Position numbers and translations under genes: made by a program. From assembly GCF_016031625.1 (NCBI RefSeq), contig NZ_JACCHP010000002.1:1-64000 (forward strand): DNA of 64,000 nucleotides. Reading direction: 5' to 3'. This document shows, in pieces, positions 25,776 through 34,976 of this stretch. The notes under the pieces were generated by a model, which ran no database searches, was not told the DNA's origin, and worked only from the letters and a program-made list of their open reading frames with translations. Source of the stretch: Bradyrhizobium agreste (GTDB taxonomy: Bacteria; Pseudomonadota; Alphaproteobacteria; Rhizobiales; Xanthobacteraceae). Numbering within the stretch: the first letter of the stretch is position 1; every line of letters starts with the position of its first letter.

Positions 25776-26888
25776 ATGACGGCAAATTCGCCTGTTGATA
25801 ATTTGGTCGAGTTGGAGAACGCGGCTGCAACATGTCCGCTGGACCGGTGCACTCGCATCCTCTCAGGTATATTGCAACTGCTCACCAGCAGCCGAGACCA
25901 ATCGCAGGAATTGCTCGCCGACGTGGCCGACGGCGTCCTGCTGCGGCTGATCGAGCGGGTCGAGGCCAGCACCCTGGCCGACGTCAGCAAGACGATCGCA
26001 GAGCTCAAACTGGCTCCGCCAAGGTCCCTGCGACGTCTCGCCTCGCATCACGATCCTGACGTCGCCTGCCCTGTCTTGCTCCGCTCGCAGTCACTGTCCA
26101 CGGCCGATCTCACGTCGATCGTAGCTGCGAGCGGCGAACGACAGCAATGTGCGATCGCCGGCCGCGCGCCGATCGATCCATCGGTGATCGAGACCCTGAT
26201 CAAGTGTGGCGCCCCCAGCGTTTGTCTCGCACTGATCGGCAATAGGGAGGCAAGATTCTCCGATACAGCTTACGTTGCGCTGATTGAGAAGTGCCTGTCG
26301 GATGACGAACTGACCAGAGCTCTGGCGCTCAGGCCGGACACGCCCGACCGGGTCATGCGAAAGTTGTTGTCGGCCTCACCGGTGCCGAAATCCGGCATGG
26401 GGCCGAACGCCACCGTCTCGCTTCAAGCCGCAACGGCCGCACCAATCGACGCCAAGCTACCCTCCGCGGCCGCCTATGCAAGCGCGCGGCCGGAGATCGT
26501 TGCACTCAACCGCATCGGCAAGCTCAACGATTCCAAGGTGAACCGCTTCGCCATCCGCGGCGAGACCGCCAACCTCATTACCGCGCTCTCGGTGCTTTCG
26601 GGCGCTCCCATCGAAATCGTCGAGCATGTCATGACCGACGAGGATTGCGAAGGTCTCCTCATGGCCTGCCGCGCCTCGCGGCTGAACTGGCAAACCACGC
26701 TCGCCATCCTGAGCAACCGCAGCGGCACACGGCTTTCCTTCGCCGAGCGCGAACGCGCGCAGCACATCTTCGAGACGCTGCTGCTGTCGACCAGCCAGTG
26801 GACGGTGCGTTGGGGCGAAATTGCCGCAAACGCCAAGAAAAGCGCCCGGGGACACCGCGACGCAAAAAAGATGGGGGTTAGCCGATGA
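25776..26888 (+). CDS. DUF2336 domain protein
   Basis: The 370-residue, all-helical cytosolic protein matches DUF2336 by its repeated helical pairs: LHRLL-like LADVADGVLLRLIERVEAS, SLRRLASHHDPDVACPVLLRS, and a C-terminal block ALSVLSGAPIEIVEHVMTDEDCEGLLMACR. DUF2336 proteins are mostly alphaproteobacterial and of unknown function. The stop overlaps the next gene (PilZ) by 4 bp, so they are translationally coupled. A role in cyclic-di-GMP signalling is inferred from context only. Confidence 0.85.
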   Translation: MTANSPVDNLVELENAAATCPLDRCTRILSGILQLLTSSRDQSQELLADVADGVLLRLIERVEASTLADVSKTIAELKLAPPRSLRRLASHHDPDVACPVLLRSQSLSTADLTSIVAASGERQQCAIAGRAPIDPSVIETLIKCGAPSVCLALIGNREARFSDTAYVALIEKCLSDDELTRALALRPDTPDRVMRKLLSASPVPKSGMGPNATVSLQAATAAPIDAKLPSAAAYASARPEIVALNRIGKLNDSKVNRFAIRGETANLITALSVLSGAPIEIVEHVMTDEDCEGLLMACRASRLNWQTTLAILSNRSGTRLSFAERERAQHIFETLLLSTSQWTVRWGEIAANAKKSARGHRDAKKMGVSR

Positions 26889-27217
26889 AGTTCGACGGTC
26901 GCAAAGCCTTTCGCGTGAAGATGGACCACAGGCAGCCGGTCAATCTCATGGGATCCGACGGCACCTGGCGGCGCAATTGCGTCTTGCTCGACGTGTCGCA
27001 GACGGGCGCGAAGGTCGAGGTCGAGGGCACGCTCGACGTGCTCCAGGCCAAGGAGTTCTTCATGCTGCTGTCGTCGACAGGCCTCGCCTACCGGCGCTGC
27101 GAGTTGGTCTGGATCGACGGCACCACGGCTGGCCTCCACTTCGTCACGGCACACGGCAAGAAGAAGCAGGCGAGTACGCCGGCTGCCGCAACGCAGAGCT
27201 CCGCACAGGCCAAATAG
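26885..27217 (+). CDS. PilZ-domain protein (c-di-GMP receptor candidate)
   Basis: The 110-residue single-domain PilZ protein starts MKFDGRKAFRVKMDHRQPVN and has the core LLDVSQTGAKVEVEG (the D-x-S-x2-G motif) and ELVWIDGTTAGLHF. The usual N-terminal R-x3-R c-di-GMP motif is recognisable as RKAFR. PilZ proteins bind cyclic-di-GMP and relay it to motility or polysaccharide systems. It overlaps the DUF2336 gene by 4 bp and precedes an HD-GYP gene. Confidence 0.88.
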   Translation: MKFDGRKAFRVKMDHRQPVNLMGSDGTWRRNCVLLDVSQTGAKVEVEGTLDVLQAKEFFMLLSSTGLAYRRCELVWIDGTTAGLHFVTAHGKKKQASTPAAATQSSAQAK

Positions 27218-27268
27218 ACCGAGAATTCGTCCCATCGATTGGAGCTCGCGACATCCCAGGTCATATCC

Positions 27269-28387
27269 GTGCAGAACGCGCAAACCACACTCAGGCCCAC
27301 CAACCGTGGCGGCATCGCGGTCGCTGGAGCGGCGCGCCCGTTCGTGCATGTGCTGGCCGACACGTCCGACAAGCTGGCCGGTCTGTGCTCGATCCTCGAG
27401 GAACGCTTTTCCGTCGCGGGCGAGCGGTTGGACGCCGAGGCCAAGCTGTCAGAGGTGCCGTCCGCCATCGTCGTTCGCGCGGAGCTCCGCGATCTCGACA
27501 ACATCGCGGCGATCAAGAAGCGGGCGGGCAAGCTCGCAAAAGCGAAGAAGCGGATTTTCCTGCTGGAGCACACCTCGCATGTCGGCGTTTCCCAGGCCTA
27601 TGCGCTTGGAGCGACGCTGGTCCTGCCAGCCACGATCGACCGGGCGAGGCTGCTGGCGGCGCTGTTGGATCCGGCTGATCCGCTCTCGACTTCGTCGCAC
27701 GCGATCGCGCAAGCCGACAATGCAGTCGAGACCGCAGCGACCGCTATCGCGTCCATGTTTACCTCCGTCACCCTGGGCCAGCCGCTTGACGTAAACGGCA
27801 CCAAGCAAGCCGGTCGCCAGATCGCCGATCGCATCACCCAGCATGGCCTGACGGAATGGCTCATGACGGTGCGGCGCCATCACGAAGGAACCTATCAGCA
27901 TTGCCTGCTGGTGACCGGTGTGGCGATCGACTTCGGACTGAGCCTTGGCGTCGGCAGAGCCGACCTGGGACGCCTCTACTCGGCGGCCATGTTCCACGAC
28001 ATCGGCAAGGCTCAGATTCCGCTCGCCGTCCTCGACAAGCCCGGCCGCCTCGATCCCGCCGAGCGCGCATTGATCGAGACGCATCCGACCGCCGGCTACG
28101 AGTTTCTCAAGGACCATGACGGGATCTCGCCGGAGATTCTCGACGTCGTTCGCCATCATCACGAGTACCTGGACGGGAGCGGCTATCCCGACGCGCTCTG
28201 CGCCGAAAGCATTGGCGACATCGTCAGGATTCTAACGATCTCGGACATCTTCGCAGCGCTGATCGAGCACCGGCACTACAAGCCGACCATGCCGCGCGCG
28301 GAGGCCTACGATGTTCTGTGCGGGATGACAGGGAAGCTGGACAAGGCGCTGGTCCGCTCGTTCAAGCAGGTCGCGCTCACGCGGTGA
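27269..28387 (+). CDS. HD-GYP domain phosphodiesterase (c-di-GMP degrading candidate)
   Basis: The 372-residue protein has an N-terminal receiver-like domain (about 25-130). It lacks an obvious phosphoacceptor Asp, so it may be non-canonical. A C-terminal HD-GYP domain follows: the metal motifs HHEGTYQH, HDIGK near 243, and VRHHHEYLDGSGYP near 290-305. Such proteins hydrolyse cyclic-di-GMP. GTG 27269 with AGG upstream is the best start; TTG 27239 is in frame but has no site. It is third in the DUF2336-PilZ-HD-GYP operon. Confidence 0.9.
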   Translation: MQNAQTTLRPTNRGGIAVAGAARPFVHVLADTSDKLAGLCSILEERFSVAGERLDAEAKLSEVPSAIVVRAELRDLDNIAAIKKRAGKLAKAKKRIFLLEHTSHVGVSQAYALGATLVLPATIDRARLLAALLDPADPLSTSSHAIAQADNAVETAATAIASMFTSVTLGQPLDVNGTKQAGRQIADRITQHGLTEWLMTVRRHHEGTYQHCLLVTGVAIDFGLSLGVGRADLGRLYSAAMFHDIGKAQIPLAVLDKPGRLDPAERALIETHPTAGYEFLKDHDGISPEILDVVRHHHEYLDGSGYPDALCAESIGDIVRILTISDIFAALIEHRHYKPTMPRAEAYDVLCGMTGKLDKALVRSFKQVALTR

Positions 28388-28413
28388 GCGCTGTAACCCG
28401 TCTCAAGCGCAGC

Positions 28414-28617
28414 CTAATGCGTCGCACGATAGCTGGCGCGGCGCGGGATGGAGCGGCAGGCCAGCCCGTCGGCCAGCAGCTTCATGTCCTCGTGCCGGCC
28501 GCTGCGAATCAGTCGGCCGAACTCTTCGGGTGTGAAAGGAAGACTTGGGTCATCATCGATCTTGTGCCGCAATCGCGGACCGAAGAACCGCCGAACCAGG
28601 CTAGCCAGCCGCCGCAT
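28414..28617 (-). CDS. Small basic hypothetical protein
   Basis: The 67-residue protein starts MRRLASLVRRFFGPRLRHK, a basic amphipathic helix. It continues with DDDPSLPFTPEEFGRLIRSG, a helix-turn unit, and a basic tail. GAGGGA lies about 7 nt before ATG 28617. It is convergent with the HD-GYP gene, 26 bp away. No family recognised. Confidence 0.55.
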   Translation of the reverse strand: MRRLASLVRRFFGPRLRHKIDDDPSLPFTPEEFGRLIRSGRHEDMKLLADGLACRSIPRRASYRATH

Positions 28618-28749
28618 ATCAATTCCCTCGCGCCAGCAACAAACCTCTCAGTCCGCGTATTGTTCCTCCCGCAACTTCGAGATTGCAAGAGGCCACGCGC
28701 GACACCGCACCAAAAATTTCCGCCAGAGAAAAATCTCCTCTTGCTCGCG

Positions 28750-29427
28750 CTAATCGGCAAAACCCACGTAACGCACGAACTGGTGGTTGTGCTCGCGGTC
28801 CGAGCGCACCGCGTTCGCGGCAAAGCCGTCGTCGGGATAGCCCATCGCAACGCAGGTCATGATGACCTCGTCTTCCGGAATCCTGGCGACCTCGCGCACG
28901 ATGTCGGAGCGCATGATGCCCTGCCCGTTGATGACCGAGCCGAGACCGCGGTCCCACGCCGCGAGCACGATGCCGTAGCAGAGCGCGCCGAGATCGAAAT
29001 GGCAGACCGCGCCGGGATCGAGCACGCGGTCGTAGGTCAGCACCAGCGAGACCGGCGCGTCGAACTGGCGAAAGCCGCGCAGCACCCAGTCCTGCCGCAT
29101 CGGCTTGTCGTCGCGCGCGATTCCCATCGCGCCGAACAGCTTCTTGGCGATGTCGACCTGCCGGGTGCGATGCACGCCCTGGTATTCGCCATGACTGATG
29201 ATGTCGCGCTTGACCTTGGCGCCGCCGGCCATCTCCTCCATGTTGCGGCGACGCACCTCCTCCAGAGGATGTCCCGTGAGCACATGGACATGCCAGGGCT
29301 GGGTGTTCATCGACGAGGGCGCGCGCTTGGCGCTCTCGATGATCGCCTCGATCACCGCGCGCGGCACCGGCTCGTTCTTGAAGCCACGCACGCTGCGGCG
29401 CGACTGGACCAGCGTCTCGAATTCCAC
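28750..29427 (-). CDS. Nitroreductase-family FMN oxidoreductase
   Basis: The 225-residue protein has the nitroreductase fold: the N-terminal FMN phosphate-binding RRSVRGFKNEPVP, APSSMNTQPWHVHVL, and the C-terminal block CVAMGYPDD preceded by GLGSVINGQGIM. These homodimeric enzymes reduce nitroaromatics, quinones or enones with NAD(P)H. GTG 29427 has GGGAGG 8 nt upstream. The frame continues to 29469 but lacks a site there. It is divergent from the esterase pseudogene. Confidence 0.92.
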   Translation of the reverse strand: MEFETLVQSRRSVRGFKNEPVPRAVIEAIIESAKRAPSSMNTQPWHVHVLTGHPLEEVRRRNMEEMAGGAKVKRDIISHGEYQGVHRTRQVDIAKKLFGAMGIARDDKPMRQDWVLRGFRQFDAPVSLVLTYDRVLDPGAVCHFDLGALCYGIVLAAWDRGLGSVINGQGIMRSDIVREVARIPEDEVIMTCVAMGYPDDGFAANAVRSDREHNHQFVRYVGFAD

Positions 29428-29542
29428 CTCGTGAACCTCCCTGCCCGTTCGTCCGGCATTGCGACGCACGCCGGTTGCCGATGCGGCCCGGCAAAACCTA
29501 TGCTAATGACCAAGCAAGACCAAGAACCCTGTGAGGATAGTC

Positions 29543-30504
29543 ATGGCCGCGCCGCTCGACCCCGTCATCGCCCAGATCATTCCGCTCATGCCGATGCGCG
29601 ATCCCAAGGTCATGACGCCACAGAGCGCCCGCGATTCCTTGCGCGCACTGGCTGCCTCGCGTGCCGCCATTCCGCCGCCGCCCGTCGACAGCGTCGAGGA
29701 TATCGAGGTCAAAGGCGGCGCCGGTCCGCTTCGTGCGCGGGTCTACCGGAACGGCGCCGCGCCGGCACCGACCGTGGTATTCTTCCATGGCGGCGGCTGG
29801 GTTGCGGGCGATCTCGAAACCCACGACCGGCAGGCGCGCAACCTTGCGATCGAGACCGGCGCGGTGGTGGTCTCCGTCGATTATCGCCGCCCGCCAGAGA
29901 CGCGCTTTCCCGGCGCCTTCGAGGATGCCTTCGCGGCGGTGAGCGACGTGTTTGGCCGCGTCGCGGAATTTGGCGGTGACGCAAAGCGCTTCGGCGTTGC
30001 CGGCGACAGCGCCGGCGGCAATCTCGCGGCGACGACCGCGATCGCCTGCCGGGAGGCCGGCATCAAGCTCGCCGCCCAACTGCTGGTCTATCCTGTCACC
30101 GACGTTGTCGGCGCTTATGCCGATGCGCGCGAGAACGCGCGCTATCCCTCGCGCAGCGAGAATGCCGATGGCTACTTCCTCACGCGCGCGACGATGGAAT
30201 GGTTCTGCGGCCACTATTCGCCGATCCCGCGCACGCCACCGACTGGCGCGTCTCGCCGCTGCGGGCCGCATCCCTGGCCGGCGTCGCGCCCGCGGTCGTG
30301 ACCACCGCCTGGTTCGATCCGCTGCGCGACGAAGGCGCCGCCTATGCGCGGGCGCTGGAGGCCGCCGGCGTGAAGGTCAAGCACCATGAGGGTCCCGGCC
30401 TGATCCATGGCTATTTCGGCATGGGCGACGCCTCCGACGTCGCGCGCGCCGAAGCGCAGCGCGCGCGGGCCGACTTCAAGGCATTGCTTACGCGCGGGAT
30501 CTGA
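29543..30504 (+). pseudogene. HSL-type alpha/beta-hydrolase (esterase), single-base frameshift
   Basis: Two overlapping frames together make one intact hormone-sensitive-lipase-type esterase of about 320 residues. The first (29543-30217) carries the oxyanion motif VVFFHGGGWVAGD and nucleophile GDSAGGNLA. The second (from about 30218) carries DWRVSPLRAASL, the acid in WFDPLRDEG and the histidine in GLIHGYFGMG. The break follows GGCCACTAT: one base appears to be missing at about 30218. Without repair, translation would run out of frame to 30301 and lose the catalytic Asp and His. It is a real mutation or a sequencing error. Confidence 0.8.
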
Positions 30505-30508
30505 TCAA

Positions 30509-31405
30509 TTGCCATTCGGTCGACCGCAATCGCGGCGTCATCTCATCCGCAGCCTCGTCGGCCTGACGGCAACCTGGCTGTCGGTGGCGTCCGCTACAGC
30601 CGCACCGCAAACCGTCTCCTTTCGCAGCGCCGATGCCCGCACGGTGCTGGTCGGCTACCTGTTCCAGCCGGCCACGCCGGGCCCCTGGCCTGCGATCGTG
30701 ATGCTGCACGGCCGCGGCGGGCCCTACTCGAGCAATGTCAACGCCGCGTGCACCACGGTCGACGCCCGTTCCACGTCGCCCTGCAACGCCGCAACCTTGT
30801 CCAAGCGTCACAGGATGTGGGGCGAATATTGGGCCGCGCATGGCTACCTCGCCCTTTTGCCGGACAGTTTCGGTCCGCGCGGCAAGGCACACGGCTTCGG
30901 CCGTTTCACCCATGGCGATCCCGATCGCGCCGACGTCAACGAGATGACCGTGCGTCCGCTTGATGCCGAGGGCGCGCTGGCCTATCTGCGCGGGCGCAAC
31001 GACGTGATCGGCCGCCAGATCTTTCTCCAGGGCTGGTCCAACGGCGGCAGCACGGCGCTCAACATCGTGATCCGCCAAGGTGACAAGACCAACGGCTATC
31101 GCGGCTCCCTGGTATTCTATCCGGGCTGCGGACCGGCAGCGCTATTGGCGCCCATCGTCTCCACCGCGACGCCGATTGCGATGTTTCTCGGCGCCGATGA
31201 CGAGGAGGTCTCGCCCGCAAATTGCCAGCGCCTCGCCGAGCGTTCGCGGCAGGCCGGCAGCCGGATCGATCTCACCGTCTATCCCGGCGCGAGCCACGGT
31301 TTCGACGAGCCCTCGTCGAAGCGGCAGTCCCTGCCGGAAAACCGGGCCGCGATGAACGACGCGCTCGTCAAGGCCGCAGCCGACCTCGAGCGCTGGAAAA
31401 ATTAG
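30509..31405 (+). CDS. Secreted dienelactone-hydrolase-like alpha/beta-hydrolase
   Basis: The protein of about 298 residues has a signal peptide (hydrophobic LVGLTATWLSVASATAA) and an alpha/beta-hydrolase domain. Visible parts are IVMLHGRGGPYS, the nucleophile elbow GWSNGG (Ser rather than the Cys of true dienelactone hydrolase), the acid in LGADDEEV and the histidine in GASHGFDE. It is probably a periplasmic ester or lactone hydrolase. The only start after the upstream stop that preserves the signal peptide is TTG 30509, preceded by GGGA, so the start is uncertain. Confidence 0.75.
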   Translation: MPFGRPQSRRHLIRSLVGLTATWLSVASATAAPQTVSFRSADARTVLVGYLFQPATPGPWPAIVMLHGRGGPYSSNVNAACTTVDARSTSPCNAATLSKRHRMWGEYWAAHGYLALLPDSFGPRGKAHGFGRFTHGDPDRADVNEMTVRPLDAEGALAYLRGRNDVIGRQIFLQGWSNGGSTALNIVIRQGDKTNGYRGSLVFYPGCGPAALLAPIVSTATPIAMFLGADDEEVSPANCQRLAERSRQAGSRIDLTVYPGASHGFDEPSSKRQSLPENRAAMNDALVKAAADLERWKN

Positions 31406-31498
31406 ACTGCAAGCGGAGGGCCGGTGCCGATCCTGCTTGATTGCGCCACGATTTGCGGCTCCAATCCGCGTGCCATTTCCGGTTTAGGGAGACAAATC

Positions 31499-31747
31499 AT
31501 GATGAAGCGGATTTTCCTCGCTGCGATCGTTGCCAGCTTTGCGGCGGGCTCGGCCCTTGCGCAAGAAACCTGCGAAAGCAAGGCCGTCGGCAAGGACGGC
31601 AAGCCGCTGGCCGGCGCCGCCAAGACCTCGTTCCTGAAGAAGTGCAAGGAAGACGCCTGCGCGCCCAAGGCCGTCGGCTCCGACGGCAAGCCGCTCGTCG
31701 GCGCCGCCAAGAACAGCTTCATGAAGAAGTGCGAGACCAGCGCGTAA
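31499..31747 (+). CDS. PsiF-repeat periplasmic protein
   Basis: The 82-residue protein has a signal peptide (MMKRIFLAAIVASFAAGSAL) followed by two tandem PsiF-like repeats. Each has the form C-x-SKAVGKDGKPLAGAAKTSF-x-KKC: residues about 26-50, then 54-78. PsiF is a phosphate-starvation-induced periplasmic protein of unknown activity in E. coli. The two cysteines per repeat probably pair. GGGAG lies 7 nt before ATG 31499 (31502 also possible). No Pho box was identified. Confidence 0.8.
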   Translation: MMKRIFLAAIVASFAAGSALAQETCESKAVGKDGKPLAGAAKTSFLKKCKEDACAPKAVGSDGKPLVGAAKNSFMKKCETSA

Positions 31748-31985
31748 GGCGCAGTCCGTTCCCGTCTTTTTCAGCAAGCACAAACGAAATGCCGTGATGG
31801 CCGGGCAGCAGCGCGTGTGCGCGCTTGATGTCCCGGCCATTGCTTTTGTGCCTCCCCCGCCCGCCTTTTTCCGATACGCGCTGGGCGCGTAAAGCAAGCC
31901 CGTCGCGACCCTGGACAGAACGCAGCGGCTGACAGATCATGCAGCGCTGAGTGAACCGGGGCATCGACGAGACTTCCAACAAAGG

Positions 31986-33086
31986 ATGGGCGAGATGTTG
32001 CAATTGCGAGTGCGTGATCACATCATGGCGACAATGAGCGTGCTCTTTATGCTGCTCATGATGGTTGACGTTGCCAAGGCAAGAGGCCCTGGCCTGCCCA
32101 ACGTCACGGTTCTCGCAACCGGCGGCACGATCGCCGGCAGCGGGGCGAGCAGCACCACCGTCGTCGGGTATACCGCAGCCACGGTGGGCATCGAGACCCT
32201 CTTGAACGCCGTCCCCGAGTTGAAAACGGTGGCCAACGTCAAGGGCGAGCAGGTCTTCCAGATCGCCAGCGAGAACATGAACAATGATTATTGGCTGAAG
32301 CTCGCCAAGCGCGTCAATACGCTCCTCGCGCAGGACGACGTGGACGGGATCGTGATCACGCATGGGACCGATACTATCGAGGAAACCAGTTATTTCCTCA
32401 ATCTGGTCGTCAAGAGCAAGAAGCCAGTGGTCGTCGTCGGTGCGATGCGGCCATCGACCGCGATCAGCGCGGACGGCCCGATCAACCTCTTCAATGCGGT
32501 GATCCTCGCAGGCAGTGAAGAAGCCGTGGGCAAGGGCGTGCTCGTCGCGCTCAACGATCAGATCAACGCCGCGCGCGACGTCACCAAGAACAACACGTCC
32601 ACGGCGGACACCTTTCGTACGCCTGAACTCGGCTTTCTCGGCTACATGCAGGGCAACAAGCCGTATTTCTATCGGCAATCGACCCGCCGGCACACGGCGG
32701 ATTCCGAATTCGACGTGTCCAACCTCGATGTGCTGCCGCAGGTCGATATCGTCTACGGCTACGCCAACATGAACCGGGTCGCGATCGACGCCTTTGTCGC
32801 CGCCGGCGCCAAGGGGGTCGTGCACGCCGGCGTGGGTGACGGCAGCCTGGCCCGTCCGGCGGTCGAGCCTGCGCTCGACGAAGCCCGCAAGAAGGGAGTC
32901 GTGATCGTTCGCAGCAGCCGCGTCGGCAACGGCATCGTCGCGCGCAATGGCGAGGCCAAGGACGATGAACACGACTTCGTGGTCTCCGATACGCTCAATC
33001 CCCAGAAGGCGCGCATTTTGCTGATGCTGGCCTTGACCAAGACATCAGACACCAAGGAGATCCAGCGGATGTTCTACGCTTATTAG
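31986..33086 (+). CDS. ansB: Type II L-asparaginase, periplasmic
   Basis: The 366-residue enzyme deaminates asparagine (and often glutamine) to aspartate and ammonia. An N-terminal signal peptide (about 1-33) directs export. Catalytic motif 1 is ATGGTIAGSG (nucleophilic Thr near 47), motif 2 is VITHGTDTIEET, and the lysine segment is VVGAMRPSTAISADGP. Signal plus high similarity to AnsB favours the high-affinity periplasmic type. ATG 31986 is preceded by GGATGGG; ATG 32025 would also leave a signal sequence. Confidence 0.92.
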   Translation: MGEMLQLRVRDHIMATMSVLFMLLMMVDVAKARGPGLPNVTVLATGGTIAGSGASSTTVVGYTAATVGIETLLNAVPELKTVANVKGEQVFQIASENMNNDYWLKLAKRVNTLLAQDDVDGIVITHGTDTIEETSYFLNLVVKSKKPVVVVGAMRPSTAISADGPINLFNAVILAGSEEAVGKGVLVALNDQINAARDVTKNNTSTADTFRTPELGFLGYMQGNKPYFYRQSTRRHTADSEFDVSNLDVLPQVDIVYGYANMNRVAIDAFVAAGAKGVVHAGVGDGSLARPAVEPALDEARKKGVVIVRSSRVGNGIVARNGEAKDDEHDFVVSDTLNPQKARILLMLALTKTSDTKEIQRMFYAY

Positions 33087-33175
33087 AGCCTACTGGCGCT
33101 TAAGAAGGTAATCGAACGCGGCGCCGAACGGGTTGATCAGACAACCCGTCGGCGCCGGAAAATGGATCGGCAGGA

Positions 33176-34798
33176 TCAGCTCCGCAACCCCGGCGCCTCC
33201 TGTCCGGTGCGCGCGACGTATTCGGTGTAGCCGCCGCCATATTGATGGATGCCCTCCGGCGTCAGCTCCAGCACGCGGTTCGACAGCGTCGCCAAGAAAT
33301 GCCGGTCGTGCGAGACGAACAGCATGGTGCCCTCGAAATCCGACAGCGCATCGATCAGCATTTCCTTGGTGGCGAGGTCGAGATGGTTGGTCGGCTCGTC
33401 CAGCACCAGGAAGTTCGGCGGATCGAACAGCATCTTGGCCATGACGAGGCGCGCCTTCTCGCCGCCCGAGAGCACGCGGCAGCGCTTCTCGACGTCGTCG
33501 CCGGAGAAACCGAAGCAGCCGGCGAGCGCGCGCAAGGAGCCCTGCCCCGCGGTCGGAAACGCGTCCTCCAGCGACTGGAACACGGTGCGCTCGCCGTCGA
33601 GCAGATCCATCGCGTGCTGGGCGAAATAGCCCATCTTGACGCTGCCCCCGAGCGCCACGGTGCCCTCGTCCGGCTCGCTCGCGCCGGCCACCAGCTTGAG
33701 CAGCGTCGACTTGCCGGCGCCGTTGACGCCCATCACGCACCAGCGCTCCCGCCGGCGGATCATGAAGTCGAGCCCGTCATAGATGCGCTTTGAGCCATAG
33801 CCCTTGTGCACGTTCTTGAGCGCCACGACGTCCTCGCCCGAGCGCGGCGCCGGCGGGAAGTCGAACGCGACGCTCTGGCGGCGCCGCGGCGGCTCGACCC
33901 GCTCGATCTTGTCGAGCTTCTTGACCCGGCTCTGCACCTGCGCTGCGTGAGAGGCACGCGCCTTGAAGCGCTCGATGAACTTGATCTCCTTGGCGAGCAT
34001 GGCCTGCTGGCGCTCGAACTGCGCCTGCTGCTGCTTCTCGTTCTGCGCCCGCTGCTGCTCGTAGAATTCGTAATCGCCGGTGTAGGTGGTGAGCGAGCCG
34101 CTATCGATCTCGATCACCTTGGAGATCACGCGGTTGATGAACTCGCGGTCGTGCGAGGTCATCAAGAGCGTGCCGTCGTAGTCGTGCAAAAACTTCTCCA
34201 GCCAGATCAGGCTTTCGAGGTCGAGATGGTTGCTCGGCTCGTCGAGCAGCATGACGTCGGGACGCATCAGGAGAATGCGCGCCAGCGCCACGCGCATCTT
34301 CCAGCCACCGGAGAGTTTTCCGACGTCCCCGTCCATCATCTCCTGGCTGAAGCCGAGCCCCGCCAGCGCCTCGCGCGCGCGGCCGTCGAGCGCATAGCCG
34401 TCGAGCTCCTCGAACCGATGCTGCACCTCGCCGTAGCGGGCGATGATCTCCTCCATCTGGTCGGCCTTGTCGGGGTCGGCCATGGCGGCCTCGAGCTCGC
34501 GCAATTCGGCCGCGACCTCGCTGACGGGACCGGCGCCATCCATCACCTCCGCCACCGCGCTGCGGCCAGACATCTCGCCGACGTCCTGGTTGAAATAGCC
34601 GATGGTGATGCCGCGATCGATCGAGACCTGGCCCTCATCGGGCAGTTCCTCGCCGGCGATCATCCGGAACAGCGTGCTCTTGCCGGCACCGTTCGGGCCG
34701 ACAAGGCCGATCTTCTCGCCCTTGTTGAGGGCCGCGGAGGCTTCGATGAACAGGATCTGGTGGCCGGCTTGCTTGCTGACGTTGTCGAGGCGGATCAT
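33176..34798 (-). CDS. ABC-F family ATPase (YbiT/EttA-like)
   Basis: The 540-residue protein has two fused ABC ATPase domains and no membrane part. Walker A motifs are GPNGAGKST (near 34) and GVNGAGKST (near 355). Signatures are LSGGWKMRVALARIL and LSGGEKARLVMAKML, with Walker B LLLDEPSNHLD and LVLDEPTNHLD. The helical P-site tRNA-interaction linker lies near 240-300 (Gln-rich). ABC-F proteins act on the ribosome in translation control or antibiotic protection. Length and order match the YbiT group. It is a single-gene unit. Confidence 0.93.
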   Translation of the reverse strand: MIRLDNVSKQAGHQILFIEASAALNKGEKIGLVGPNGAGKSTLFRMIAGEELPDEGQVSIDRGITIGYFNQDVGEMSGRSAVAEVMDGAGPVSEVAAELRELEAAMADPDKADQMEEIIARYGEVQHRFEELDGYALDGRAREALAGLGFSQEMMDGDVGKLSGGWKMRVALARILLMRPDVMLLDEPSNHLDLESLIWLEKFLHDYDGTLLMTSHDREFINRVISKVIEIDSGSLTTYTGDYEFYEQQRAQNEKQQQAQFERQQAMLAKEIKFIERFKARASHAAQVQSRVKKLDKIERVEPPRRRQSVAFDFPPAPRSGEDVVALKNVHKGYGSKRIYDGLDFMIRRRERWCVMGVNGAGKSTLLKLVAGASEPDEGTVALGGSVKMGYFAQHAMDLLDGERTVFQSLEDAFPTAGQGSLRALAGCFGFSGDDVEKRCRVLSGGEKARLVMAKMLFDPPNFLVLDEPTNHLDLATKEMLIDALSDFEGTMLFVSHDRHFLATLSNRVLELTPEGIHQYGGGYTEYVARTGQEAPGLRS

Positions 34799-34976
34799 GA
34801 GTGTCTTTTGGGGGATTTTTGCGCTGCAGCGTCATAGGGCATGCAGGGCTTGAGGGGAAGCCCGGGACAGGCCGGGATCGGGCCAATTCGCTCGTTATCG
34901 CTCCGCGCCACGGCCGAAGCTCGGCGGCATCTCAGCGCCTTCGGCTCTGGCGGCGGCCTTGATGCGAACTATATGG

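Noticed and set aside
28318..29979. 553-codon plus-strand frame across the nitroreductase gene
   Set aside because: Shadow of the nitroreductase and esterase regions, with no domain and no ribosome site.
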